NCBI GenBank assembly: GCA_002319075.1
Contig: NVQB01000001.1
Span: 2,728,001-2,792,000 of the forward strand
Origin: Sphingobacteriaceae bacterium
GTDB taxonomy: Bacteria > Bacteroidota > Bacteroidia > B-17B0 > Aurantibacillaceae
Direction: 5' to 3'
Length of the DNA stretch: 64,000 bases
The position numbers and the translations under genes were made by a program. The notes beneath the pieces are model-generated. The model ran no database searches, was not told the origin of the DNA, and saw only the letters and a list, made by a program, of their open reading frames with translations. This document shows positions 17,099-26,290 of the stretch, piece by piece (the first letter of the stretch is position 1; every line of letters begins with the position of its first letter).

Positions 17099-19369
17099 AT
17101 GAAAACACTATTATTTTTTTCGCTTACTTATTTTATAGTTTCAGATTCTTTAAAGGCTCAGCGCAGTTGCGCTACTCCTTTATTACCTCAGCAGTTTGAA
17201 ACATGGGTACAAAGTATAACTCCGAAACCAGGAAAATATGGTTCGGCAAACGTTCAGTCTGTTTTTAATATTCCGGTAATTGTCCACATCATACATGACA
17301 ATGAAGCGGTAAACAGTATTTCTGCTACGAGTGGTAACAACTTAAATGCTGCTCAGGTGATAGACCAGATAAATATTTTGAATAAGGATTTTAATGGAAC
17401 CAACGCAGACACAAATCTTATTCCTTCAGTGTTTAAACCTCTTCTAGGAAAATTTCAGGTAAATTTTTGTCTAGCGGTTGTAAATCCTACGGGAGGAATA
17501 ATGGCAGAGCCCGGTATTGATAGGATCAACAGGGTTTCAAAAGGCTGGAATGCCTTGCCCTATTCGAAGAGTTATGTGGACGCAACGGTGAAAGCTAACA
17601 GTATCTGGAATACCAATCAATACTTAAATGTCTGGGTATTGCCTCTCGGAAGCGGACTTCTTGGATATGCAACATTTCCAAACCCGGGTACATCTGGCAT
17701 AGCCGGCCTCGGGAATACATTTGGCTCAGCAACTACAGATGGTGTTGTAATATTGAACACTTCTTTTGGTAGCATAGGCACTGCTCAAAGTGGGTCGTAT
17801 AACAAAGGAAGAACTGTAACGCACGAAATTGGTCACTGGGTTGGCCTTCGTCACGTGTGGGGGGATGCAAATTGCGGCACCGATTATTGCAATGACACAC
17901 CGCCTGCGCAGACTGCTAATTTTGGTTGTCCTACTTACCCCTTTAACTCAGGCACATGCACTGGAAATACTACCGGAGAAATGACAATGAATTTTATGGA
18001 TTATACTGATGACGCGTGTATGCAAATGTTTACCGCAGATCAGAAATACCGTGCGCAGCTTATCTTATCAAATTCTCCAATGCGTGTTGCTCTTGTAACT
18101 TCAACAGTCTGCAATTTGCCAACCGCCAGTAATGACATAGGAATTTCTTTTGTGTCAAAACCAATTTATTCTGAAACCGTTAGTTGTATTAATTATATCG
18201 ATCCTGTTATTAATGTTACAAATTATGGGTCAAACACAATTACAACAGCTCTTTTTAGTTTTAATGTAGACGGAGTAGCCACTCAAACTTTAGGCTGGAC
18301 AGGGACAGTTGCTCCTAATGCTTCATTTACGCTGGCACTTACTCAAATTACCGGATTAAATCTGGGGTCGCATCTTTTTAATGTAAGTGTTTCGGCGCCA
18401 AATGCGGGTGTTGATAATAATCTTAGCAATAACTCTAATCAACAGCAATTTTCTATTGTAACAAACAGCTTTGTATTCACTGCTCCATCAGCTACTATTT
18501 GCCACGGAACTCCAGCTGTTGTAACAGCATCCGGAGCTACAAGTTATACATGGAGCTCAGGACCTATAAGTCAAAGCGTTTCTTTAAATCCTTCCGTAAC
18601 TACAATTTATACGGTAACTGCAGGTTTAGGATCTTGTGTGATGACAAAAACTGTGAAGGTTACAGTACTTGCGAGTCCTGTTATAAGTATCGATAAAACG
18701 CATGTTTGCGAAGGAACTGCATCTACTATTACTGCTGCAGGAGCTAACACTTACACCTGGAGTAGCGGCGAAAACACTCCAGATATTGAAGTGATACTTT
18801 CAGCGAACTCTACTTTTACACTTAAGGCAAAAAGCACTTCCACATGCGTTACTACTGAAATTTATACTATTTCAGTTGATCCGCTTCCTACGGCAACACT
18901 CACTACATCCTATGTTAGTTGTGGAAATTGTTCAGATGGAACTGTTTATGCAATGGCTTCAGGAGGAACAGGCCCATATTCGTATTTGTGGGAACCGGGA
19001 GCCTCAACGAGCGAAACATTAACGGGTGTTGGAGCAGGTTGCTATAAGGTTATGATAACAGATAATCTTGGTTGTAAAACAGTTGATTCTGCCTGCGTAA
19101 GTTTTAATACAGGCCTTTTTAATCAAACTTTACCAGGCTCTTTATTTACAGCTAATCCTAATCCTTCAGAAGGGCTGTTTACATTTAACTTTTCTGATGC
19201 GGGAAGTAAAAGTATAATTATCACGGATGCCCTCGGAAAACTAATCAAAAACTACGAGACAAATTCCGAAACACTCTTAATAGATCTAAACGTTTTTGAC
19301 GACGGGATCTATTACGCACGAATCGTTTCGGGTGCATCTCAGTCAGTCATAAAACTTTTGAAAAAATAA
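17099..19369 (+). CDS. Secreted M43-family zinc metalloprotease with T9SS sorting domain
   Basis: 756 aa. A signal peptide (about 1-20) and a pappalysin-like protease domain come first. The zinc motif HEIGHWVGLRH (residues 242-252, HExxHxxGxxH) is followed by a Met-turn NFMDYTDDACMQMF, the M43 signature. Next are a CARDB-like domain (DIGISFVSKPIYSETVSCIN), two or three Ig/PKD-like beta modules with the repeated words TYTWSSG and TVCHGTP, and an SprB-like GTGPYSYLWEPG segment. The protein ends in a T9SS type A sorting domain (ANPNPSEGLFTFNF ... GIYYARIVSG). It is exported by T9SS and acts outside the cell, probably on proteins. Confidence 0.92.
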   Translation: MKTLLFFSLTYFIVSDSLKAQRSCATPLLPQQFETWVQSITPKPGKYGSANVQSVFNIPVIVHIIHDNEAVNSISATSGNNLNAAQVIDQINILNKDFNGTNADTNLIPSVFKPLLGKFQVNFCLAVVNPTGGIMAEPGIDRINRVSKGWNALPYSKSYVDATVKANSIWNTNQYLNVWVLPLGSGLLGYATFPNPGTSGIAGLGNTFGSATTDGVVILNTSFGSIGTAQSGSYNKGRTVTHEIGHWVGLRHVWGDANCGTDYCNDTPPAQTANFGCPTYPFNSGTCTGNTTGEMTMNFMDYTDDACMQMFTADQKYRAQLILSNSPMRVALVTSTVCNLPTASNDIGISFVSKPIYSETVSCINYIDPVINVTNYGSNTITTALFSFNVDGVATQTLGWTGTVAPNASFTLALTQITGLNLGSHLFNVSVSAPNAGVDNNLSNNSNQQQFSIVTNSFVFTAPSATICHGTPAVVTASGATSYTWSSGPISQSVSLNPSVTTIYTVTAGLGSCVMTKTVKVTVLASPVISIDKTHVCEGTASTITAAGANTYTWSSGENTPDIEVILSANSTFTLKAKSTSTCVTTEIYTISVDPLPTATLTTSYVSCGNCSDGTVYAMASGGTGPYSYLWEPGASTSETLTGVGAGCYKVMITDNLGCKTVDSACVSFNTGLFNQTLPGSLFTANPNPSEGLFTFNFSDAGSKSIIITDALGKLIKNYETNSETLLIDLNVFDDGIYYARIVSGASQSVIKLLKK

Positions 19370-19391
19370 AGAGATTTCTTATTAAATTTTT

Positions 19392-19421
19392 AAATCCGGA
19401 TTTCGCGAAATCCGGATTTTT
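19392..19421 (+). terminator. Intrinsic terminator after the M43 protease gene
   Basis: A 28-bp perfect palindrome (AAATCCGGATTTCG and its complement) followed by T residues, 22 bp past the stop. Confidence 0.75.
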
Positions 19422-19571
19422 ATTAAGGAGAAGGCTTCTAAAAATTTAGATCGTATAAATAATTGATTTTTGTCAATAAGATTGCAATTTAAAGTTAAAA
19501 ATAGCTAAAGGGACCTTGTAATAAGATGTAAAAATTATACTTTGGGCTTTATAACAAAACCACTAACAATT

Positions 19572-22115
19572 ATGAAACAAAACTACCCCAACTTAGCGAA
19601 AGTATTTGCAGCGGCCGCTCTACTTACTACCGCAAAGGTGAACGCTCAAGTAGCATCACTTTATTCATTTTCCCAGGTCGCAGGCACTTACAACGCAATT
19701 ACCACAGGAACAGTTCTCGGCAGTACTACAAGCGACGACCAGGTTTTCGCCGACCCGTCAAGTCTGGCAGGCTCAGGAAGCACAGGATCTGGTTTTGATA
19801 TTGGATTCAGCTTTATGTTTAACAATCATACTTATGATCGCCTGGCAGTTTGCAACAACGGTTGGATCACTTTCGGACAGTCTTCCAGCTTTCCATCTGT
19901 TTATATAAACGGAGGATTTCAGGGTATTTCCTACAATTCGGGTGGACCGGCTATTCTTTCAGATGCAGTGAGTGGTTTGGCTACGGATATTCAAGGCCAG
20001 TCTGGATCTAGCCTGAGAGTGGCCACTATAGGTACTGCTCCATCAAGAACTTGTGTAGTTCAGTTTGCAAACTACCGAAAATATGCTGCCTCAGGGGACG
20101 CTTTTAATTTTCAGATCAGGTTATGTGAAACTACAAATATTGTTGAAATACAATTTGGCAGCTTCGTAATTAATTCCAGTGGTATTTATGCCGAAACAGG
20201 AATTCGTGGTGACTATAATTCCGACTTTAGCAATTTAACCACCAGTCTTAGTAATCCATGGAACAATCCTGCGATGGGTACTTCCAATACTGATCAAATT
20301 AACGCCAGTAACACCGGATCACTACTTCCAGCAAACGGGCAGATTTACCGCTGGTCGCCTCCGCAATGTTCTGGTGGATTAAGCAGTCTTGCCGCTACAG
20401 GGAGCCATTCTTTGGTTTGCCCTAATGGTGGAGTTAATTTAAGTCTTGTAAACACTTATACCGTTTCAGGGATCGTTTATAGTTGGGCTAGTTCAGCAAG
20501 TTCAGGTGTTGGCCCATTCATAACTATTCCAAACACAAACGGAGCCGAATATTTTGCCACCGGTATTACAAGTCAGCAGTGGTTTCGCAACTATGCTTAT
20601 TGTCTTAATGGAGGATCAGGAACATCAACCTCTACCGCATTTGAAGTGCAGGTAGCTCCTACAACTACCGCCACAGTGCCATATTTCGAGAGCTTTGAAG
20701 GAATTGTTGTAGATAATGAATTGCCAAACTGTTCCTGGTTAGCTCCTGGTACAGGAACTTCAAGTCAGACTTATACAAGCACTATGAACTACAACAGATC
20801 AGCACGTACAGGGAGTAAATACGCCACCTTTGCGGCAGCATACGTTGCCGGCACTAATTATGTTTACACAAATGGTATTCAATTAAATGCGGGTGTAACT
20901 TACTCGGCAAGCATGTGGTATAAAACTGAAATCAACGGTTACACAAATGTTACTAATCTTGAATTACTTTATGGTACAGCGCAGAATCCGACAGGTCTTG
21001 TGAGTATAGTATCTACTGGACCAGCGACCAGCCCTATTTATCAGCCTTTGGCAAATACATTTATGGTTCCTACTTCAGGATTGTATTACATTGCTGTTAA
21101 AGCAACCACCAACGGAAGTTACGGAGCGCAGTTCCTTGTATGGGATGACCTTGCAATTAGTGTGCCTTGTGATCTAAATCCAGTTGCTGTAGCATTAACC
21201 ACAAATTCTACAACTATTTGCTCGGGTCAAGAGTTAGATTTTTCAGCCAGCGGAGCTGATACTTACCTTTGGAGTACCGGAGAAACAAGTTCTTCAATCA
21301 CTGCGCTTGCCACTAACTCAGGTGCTTATACAGTGGTAGGAACAAACACACTATCAGGTTGTACATCTACGGTATCTCAATACATCAATGTAAATCAAAG
21401 CCCAAGCATTTTTGCTTATGCATTCAACCCATCAATCTGCTATGGTAAACAAACCACCTTATTAGCAAGTGGAGCGCAATCTTATGTTTGGACAGGCGGA
21501 AATAACCCGAATGCACCTACCACTGTGGTTACGCCAACAATTACAACAACTTATTCTGTTACAGGTATAAATGGATCGAATTGTTCGACTACTGAAACTG
21601 TGATGGTTACAGTTAATCCAAATCCAACTATTACAGTATCAAGCAATGTAACTTCCGGTACAATCTGTAAGGGCGAAACAGCCGAGCTTTCGGGTAGCGG
21701 GGCAGTAAATTTTAACTTCTCTACGAATATGGGTCTTATTAGTGGATCACCTGTTAGTGTTAGTCCACAAGCTACAACTGTTTACTCGGTAACCGGTACC
21801 AATGCCTTAGGTTGTGAAGGTAAAACCACTTATGTTTTAAACGTCGAAGCATGCGTTGGAATTAACCAAATCGCTACAGCTATTGGTGGCTTAAGTATTT
21901 ATCCTAATCCAACTACTGGTATTTTTACTGTAGAGTTAAGCACTTCTTCTGCTAAAACTATAGTTGTAACAGATCTTGCTGGACGAGTGGTTTTAAACAC
22001 TACAAGTAACAACGAAAAGACAAACATCAATCTTAATGCCTTTGCAAACGGTATTTATTATGTAAAAGTTCAATCAGAAGATGCAGTTCAGGTAACTAAA
22101 ATTATCAAAAACTAA
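19572..22115 (+). CDS. Large secreted T9SS protein with Ig-like repeats
   Basis: 847 aa from the ATG at 19572, chosen because MKQNYPNLAKVFAAAALLTT is followed by AKVNAQ, a clean signal peptide; a TTG 30 bp upstream is in frame but precedes it. Residues about 30-280 form a beta-rich domain (GFDIGFSFMFNNHTYDRLAV, VCNNGWITFG) common in Bacteroidota secreted proteins. A jelly-roll-like carbohydrate-binding type segment follows (YFESFEGI ... FLVWDDLAI). Then come repeated Ig/PKD-like units (TICSGQELDFSASGADTYLW, SICYGKQTTLLASGAQSYVW) and a T9SS sorting domain (YPNPTTGIFTVEL). No catalytic motif was seen, so it is probably an adhesin or structural protein. TTG-N(17-19)-TATACTTTG upstream may be the promoter. 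Confidence 0.85.
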   Translation: MKQNYPNLAKVFAAAALLTTAKVNAQVASLYSFSQVAGTYNAITTGTVLGSTTSDDQVFADPSSLAGSGSTGSGFDIGFSFMFNNHTYDRLAVCNNGWITFGQSSSFPSVYINGGFQGISYNSGGPAILSDAVSGLATDIQGQSGSSLRVATIGTAPSRTCVVQFANYRKYAASGDAFNFQIRLCETTNIVEIQFGSFVINSSGIYAETGIRGDYNSDFSNLTTSLSNPWNNPAMGTSNTDQINASNTGSLLPANGQIYRWSPPQCSGGLSSLAATGSHSLVCPNGGVNLSLVNTYTVSGIVYSWASSASSGVGPFITIPNTNGAEYFATGITSQQWFRNYAYCLNGGSGTSTSTAFEVQVAPTTTATVPYFESFEGIVVDNELPNCSWLAPGTGTSSQTYTSTMNYNRSARTGSKYATFAAAYVAGTNYVYTNGIQLNAGVTYSASMWYKTEINGYTNVTNLELLYGTAQNPTGLVSIVSTGPATSPIYQPLANTFMVPTSGLYYIAVKATTNGSYGAQFLVWDDLAISVPCDLNPVAVALTTNSTTICSGQELDFSASGADTYLWSTGETSSSITALATNSGAYTVVGTNTLSGCTSTVSQYINVNQSPSIFAYAFNPSICYGKQTTLLASGAQSYVWTGGNNPNAPTTVVTPTITTTYSVTGINGSNCSTTETVMVTVNPNPTITVSSNVTSGTICKGETAELSGSGAVNFNFSTNMGLISGSPVSVSPQATTVYSVTGTNALGCEGKTTYVLNVEACVGINQIATAIGGLSIYPNPTTGIFTVELSTSSAKTIVVTDLAGRVVLNTTSNNEKTNINLNAFANGIYYVKVQSEDAVQVTKIIKN

Positions 22116-22132
22116 ATCGGTTTTTTTCAGCG

Positions 22133-22167
22133 AAAAAAGCCCCTTCTTTTCGGAAGGGGCTTTTTTT
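22133..22167. terminator. Bidirectional intrinsic terminator
   Basis: Stem AAAAAAGCCCCTTC / GAAGGGGCTTTTTT with loop TTTTCG. It has U-tracts on both strands and serves the convergent T9SS and DUF4349 genes. Confidence 0.9.
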
Positions 22168-23086
22168 ATTTCGCAGATAAGCTCTGTCTAAGCCATGGCA
22201 TTATTTTCTTGAAGAGAATAAAAACTATAATTAATACAATCCATAAGCCCCAGCTTCTTATTAAAAACAAGACGAGATTTTGCAGAAGTTCGAAACCACT
22301 TATAAAAGCTGATTTAAGCTGGCTTAAAAAAGAGGGTTCAAAAAGAACAGGAGTGGATTCAATAGCTCTTTTTAAAATGCTCACCTGCTCCGTCTGGTAA
22401 AGGTCCAGAGAAAGGGTAGCATAATTTATTTTGTCTGAAAGAACATAAGAGTCAAGCATTGTATTATCTGCCAGAGTTTGCACTTTAAGTACTTCTTCTT
22501 CACCTTTTAACTCCTGTTTCAAATCGTTTTTACTTTTCTGAATTTTATTTGCCACTTTTGATTCATAAGTATGGTAACGCTTTTCGGAAAGACTATTGGC
22601 ATAGAGAGATAATTTTAAATCATCGGCGGTTAATCTACGCGAGTCGATAAATACAGCGAGCTTGCTGATACACCGTACGACGCTATCTAATTCTTTATTT
22701 GGTACGCGCAGGGTGATTGTGTTTACCGTAGTATAATGGGTAATTTCAGCAAGTGAATCTTCTTTAAATTTAACGGAAGAGCTATAATTAATCTGCGAGG
22801 AAAGGTTACTTAAAGAAATATATCCACCGCACCCTTTTACCAAATCTTCAATCCGGTCACTGGCATCCAAAACGCTTTTTACTCTGAATCTAATGTCGGC
22901 AGTACGTGCAAAATTATGTGTTATGCCTTGAATGGTATCGGTGGCAAGGCCCGCACGGTATGCTTTTACGGAACCGGAAATAGCCGCTGATTTTTCCAGA
23001 TATTCTTTTTCTTCTCTTGACGGGCCGCAGGAGTATAGTAACGCAAACGAAAGAGATACTAAAATAAGACTTAATTTTTGTGGCAT
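22166..23086 (-). CDS. DUF4349 lipoprotein
   Basis: 306 aa from the ATG at 23086, which gives a lipoprotein signal MPQKLSLILVSLSFALLYSC (lipobox LLYSC). An ATG 20 codons upstream would bury the signal peptide. DUF4349 features are a strand ADIRFRVKSVLDASDRIEDLV, GGYISLSNLSS, TITLRVPNKELDSVV, a coiled region (about 165-225) and a C-terminal transmembrane helix (about 275-295) followed by basic residues. By family it is an envelope protein of unknown function, anchored at both ends here. A shared terminator marks its 3' end. Confidence 0.85.
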   Translation of the reverse strand: MPQKLSLILVSLSFALLYSCGPSREEKEYLEKSAAISGSVKAYRAGLATDTIQGITHNFARTADIRFRVKSVLDASDRIEDLVKGCGGYISLSNLSSQINYSSSVKFKEDSLAEITHYTTVNTITLRVPNKELDSVVRCISKLAVFIDSRRLTADDLKLSLYANSLSEKRYHTYESKVANKIQKSKNDLKQELKGEEEVLKVQTLADNTMLDSYVLSDKINYATLSLDLYQTEQVSILKRAIESTPVLFEPSFLSQLKSAFISGFELLQNLVLFLIRSWGLWIVLIIVFILFKKIMPWLRQSLSAK

Positions 23087-23209
23087 AGAGATGCCAGGTC
23101 TGAAAATCCCGGGAAGATTTTCAGAACAATTTTTTGAATTGCTCATGTGATTGGATTTTATTATTTATACGGGCAACTTAAAAAGGTAACCTCTTTTTTA
23201 AGACTTATT

Positions 23210-24280
23210 TTAGTGAAGAATTTTAAAAACAAGTTCTTTCAATAATTCTCCATAGGTTACACCACTGTTATTAACGCCCTTGGATTTAAGGTCACATTCT
23301 TTCAAATAAGTAAAAATTTGTTTGAGTTTAGATGAATTATAATTTTGCGCAGCCTTGGCATAACCATCCACAAAAAAGGGATTCACGCCAAGTGCGCCCG
23401 CTGCAGCGAATTTACTTTTGTCAGCGAGGAAATGATATTTTAAAATTTTACTAAAATACCCAAACAAGGATATGAGTACTAATGCAGCTGGATTATCTTT
23501 TTCGTTAGAAGCAAAATGATTGATGATGCGGTTGGCTTTTAATATATCGCGTTTCGCCAGGGCATCCTGTAATTCAAAAACATTGTAATCTTTACTGATC
23601 CCGATGTTGTCCTGAATTAGTTCTGGTGTAATTTCTTTTCCTTCAGGCAAACTGATCATGAGTTTATCAATCTCATTTGAAATTTTACTGAGATCGTTAC
23701 CCAAAAATTCAGCCATTAAAAACGTAGCCTTTGGGCCAATGGTGTATTTTTTTTCTTTTACATATTCATTGATCCATTCAGGCACCTGGTTATCATAAAG
23801 TTTTTTAGTTTCCAGGAATACAGCATTTTTTTGAAGTGCTTTTGCTATGGCGCTGCGTTTGTCGATGGTTTTATATTTAAAGCAAAAAACCAGAATAGTG
23901 CTGGGTTGAGGGTGCAGTATGTAATTCACGAACTGCGCCGCTGCCCCGTTAGCACCGCCGCCTTTTGATGATGAACTTCCCTCTTCATCAGAGCCTGCGC
24001 TTTTATTTAATTCTTTTAAATTCTGAGCTTCCTTTACAATTACCACATTGTATTCACTCATCATCGGGAATTGTTTGGCAAGACCGAGGATACTTACAAG
24101 GTCAGCATCCTTGCCGTAAACAATGGTTTGATTAAATTCTTTATCTGCATCTTCCAGTACGTTTTTTTCAATATAGTCGCTTATTACATCAATGTAGTGT
24201 GCTTCTTCACCGTTAAGAAAATATACCGGCTTAAAAATGCGCCGTTTAAGGTCGAGGAGTATTTGATTAACTTCTTTCAA
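23210..24280 (-). CDS. holA: DNA polymerase III delta subunit
   Basis: 356 aa, usual length. HolA opens the beta clamp as part of the clamp loader. The N-terminal KPVYFLNGEEAHYIDVISDY is the recognisable family start, followed by a degenerate nucleotide-binding fold (SEYNVVIVKEAQ), KLYDNQVPEWINEYV, and LGNDLSKISNEIDKL. A low-complexity GSDEEGSSSSKGGGANGAAA insert (about 95-114) is seen in this copy. The start appears to be TTG; no in-frame ATG exists upstream before the kinase stop at 24301. It is the last gene of a yifB-kinase-holA operon. Confidence 0.9.
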   Translation of the reverse strand: MKEVNQILLDLKRRIFKPVYFLNGEEAHYIDVISDYIEKNVLEDADKEFNQTIVYGKDADLVSILGLAKQFPMMSEYNVVIVKEAQNLKELNKSAGSDEEGSSSSKGGGANGAAAQFVNYILHPQPSTILVFCFKYKTIDKRSAIAKALQKNAVFLETKKLYDNQVPEWINEYVKEKKYTIGPKATFLMAEFLGNDLSKISNEIDKLMISLPEGKEITPELIQDNIGISKDYNVFELQDALAKRDILKANRIINHFASNEKDNPAALVLISLFGYFSKILKYHFLADKSKFAAAGALGVNPFFVDGYAKAAQNYNSSKLKQIFTYLKECDLKSKGVNNSGVTYGELLKELVFKILH

Positions 24281-24300
24281 AAAATCTTTTTTATTTTCGT

Positions 24301-26280
24301 TTAATTTTGTTTTCTAATGTCGAATAAAAACGCACAACCATTTTTATTTTCGATTGTAAGTTTTGAGTCGAGCTGCTCTACAAGTATAAAAACAAGTTCC
24401 ATTCCCAGTGTTTTACTTCCTACCTGGTCAAAATCTTCAGGTAATCCAACACCATTGTCTTCTACTTTAATCGTAAAATTTTCGGCGTTATCGATCAGAG
24501 AAACAGTGATAATACCTTTTTTTCCCTGCGGAAATGCATGCTTGTAACAATTTGTAAGCAGCTCATTGATGATGAGTCCCAAAGGAACCGCACCGTCAAT
24601 AGTAAGCCTTTCATCTGTGGGAATCAACCGCGTTACAATTTCAATTTTCGATGAAGACATGGTAGCTTCTATCTGCCTTACAAGTGTTTCAATATATTCT
24701 GCAAGGTTAATATTCGAGATGGTTGTTTTTTGATACAACATCTGGTGCGTAAGGGCAATAGCGTTTATTCTTTGTTTAGCTTCAAAAAAAATGCTTTCGG
24801 TTTTTTCGTCATCTATTTTCCCGATCTGCAAATTCAACATGCTTGTGATAATTTGCAGATTGTTTTTTACACGGTGATGAATTTCTTTGATAAGTGCTTC
24901 TTTTTCTTTTAGCGATTGCTCGATTTGTTTATTCTGATCTTGTATCTGCTCATTTTTTAGTGACAATTGAATTTCTCTCCGTCGAGCCTGGCGGTTATTT
25001 GCAATTAAAAAGAATATAATGACCAATAGAACAAGTAAACCTATAATTAATGAAACACGATAAGACTTTTGTCTTGCTTCTTCTGCTTCCCCTCGTTTTA
25101 CCCTGTTTTCCTGCTCTGCATAAGCCTGCTCTCTTTGTTCAATATTGAATGTCAGACCCTGGTTTATAATGTCTTTTTCTTTTTCAATCCGTAGCAAACT
25201 ATCATTCATCCGCTCATAATCGCGGTAACTTTCTGTGGCGTTTTTATAATCGTATACAAGCGTGTAATATTCTGCAAGAGTGGGCAAAAATTTAATTTTG
25301 AGGTTGGCTTTGTACAGTTTCGTGTTTAAGAGGTGCTGACAGGAATCAAGGTATGCCTTGGCAAGTTTCTTATCTCTGAGGTCAATGTAGCACTTTGTTA
25401 TAAGGTTGTAGCTATTAAAAGCACTTTCGTAATTATCGGATTTTAAACTGTAATAAACATCGCGTTTTAATAAGGGTAGAGCCTCTTTTATTTGTCCTTT
25501 GTTGTATAAGCTTAAGCCAAGGTTACCATCAATTAATCCCTTATAAAATGTGTAATACAATTCACGACCATGTTCCACTTGTTTTTTAGATAATAAATAG
25601 GCAGCATGTAAAAAGTAAAATTCAGCACTATCTGATTTTTTTTGTTTATTAAAGTAAACGCCCATGTCATTATAATAATTCACGGTTGCAATGGTGTCTT
25701 TTTTATTTCCACTTAATTCATATTCTTTTCTGCGTTCTGCAACAGCTTCTTCGTGTAAACCCAGCATGTGAAATAAATAACTTTTATTCAGACCAAAATC
25801 AATATTTACTGTGTCGCTTTTGCGATGCCATTTGTTTTCAAGAATGTATTGCATTTCGAAAGCCCTGTTGACATTTTTTATTTTTATAAAAATGCTTTTT
25901 AGCATTGCCAGGCAAATCAAAGTATCATTAATGTTATTAGCGGTATTATGCAAAGCGTTCTCTAAAACAAAAATGGCCCGTCCATAATTTTGATTATACA
26001 TTTCTTCGCCGGCGTCTATTTTATCGAATAAAAATTTAAGATCTTTATTTTTTTCCGGTGATTGGGTATAAGTTTCTTTCTTTATACGATCGAGCGTATC
26101 TTTAATGTAGGGATAAACTTCTCGCAGTTCGGTATAAGGGATAGAGCCCACAAGCCTGACTTTTGTGCGTGGACTGGCGGAGAAAAAATCTTTTTGAAAT
26201 TTAGCTTTGTTAAGTTGTGCCGGAGCAATTCCGCTAAATATTAAAAAAAAGACGGTTAAATATATCTGGTAGGGCCTCAA
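24301..26280 (-). CDS. TPR-containing sensor histidine kinase, HisKA_2 type
   Basis: 659 aa. A signal peptide (about 1-21) leads a periplasmic sensor of TPR-like helices (about 30-370; repeated patterns such as DMGVYFNKQKKSDSAEFYFL). A transmembrane helix (about 405-427) and a coiled coil follow. The H-box KEIHHRVKNNLQIITSMLNL identifies the HisKA_2 subfamily, and the ATPase domain shows NELLTNCYKHAF, EDNGVGLP and TLGMELV. The start is TTG, 10 bp after the yifB stop. No response regulator is adjacent, so it is an orphan kinase whose partner is elsewhere. Confidence 0.9.
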   Translation of the reverse strand: MRPYQIYLTVFFLIFSGIAPAQLNKAKFQKDFFSASPRTKVRLVGSIPYTELREVYPYIKDTLDRIKKETYTQSPEKNKDLKFLFDKIDAGEEMYNQNYGRAIFVLENALHNTANNINDTLICLAMLKSIFIKIKNVNRAFEMQYILENKWHRKSDTVNIDFGLNKSYLFHMLGLHEEAVAERRKEYELSGNKKDTIATVNYYNDMGVYFNKQKKSDSAEFYFLHAAYLLSKKQVEHGRELYYTFYKGLIDGNLGLSLYNKGQIKEALPLLKRDVYYSLKSDNYESAFNSYNLITKCYIDLRDKKLAKAYLDSCQHLLNTKLYKANLKIKFLPTLAEYYTLVYDYKNATESYRDYERMNDSLLRIEKEKDIINQGLTFNIEQREQAYAEQENRVKRGEAEEARQKSYRVSLIIGLLVLLVIIFFLIANNRQARRREIQLSLKNEQIQDQNKQIEQSLKEKEALIKEIHHRVKNNLQIITSMLNLQIGKIDDEKTESIFFEAKQRINAIALTHQMLYQKTTISNINLAEYIETLVRQIEATMSSSKIEIVTRLIPTDERLTIDGAVPLGLIINELLTNCYKHAFPQGKKGIITVSLIDNAENFTIKVEDNGVGLPEDFDQVGSKTLGMELVFILVEQLDSKLTIENKNGCAFLFDIRKQN

Positions 26281-26290
26281 AATTTAGTTT

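Noticed and set aside
17017-17199. 60-codon plus-strand ORF before the M43 protease
   Set aside because: It overlaps the protease signal peptide in another frame and has no independent support.
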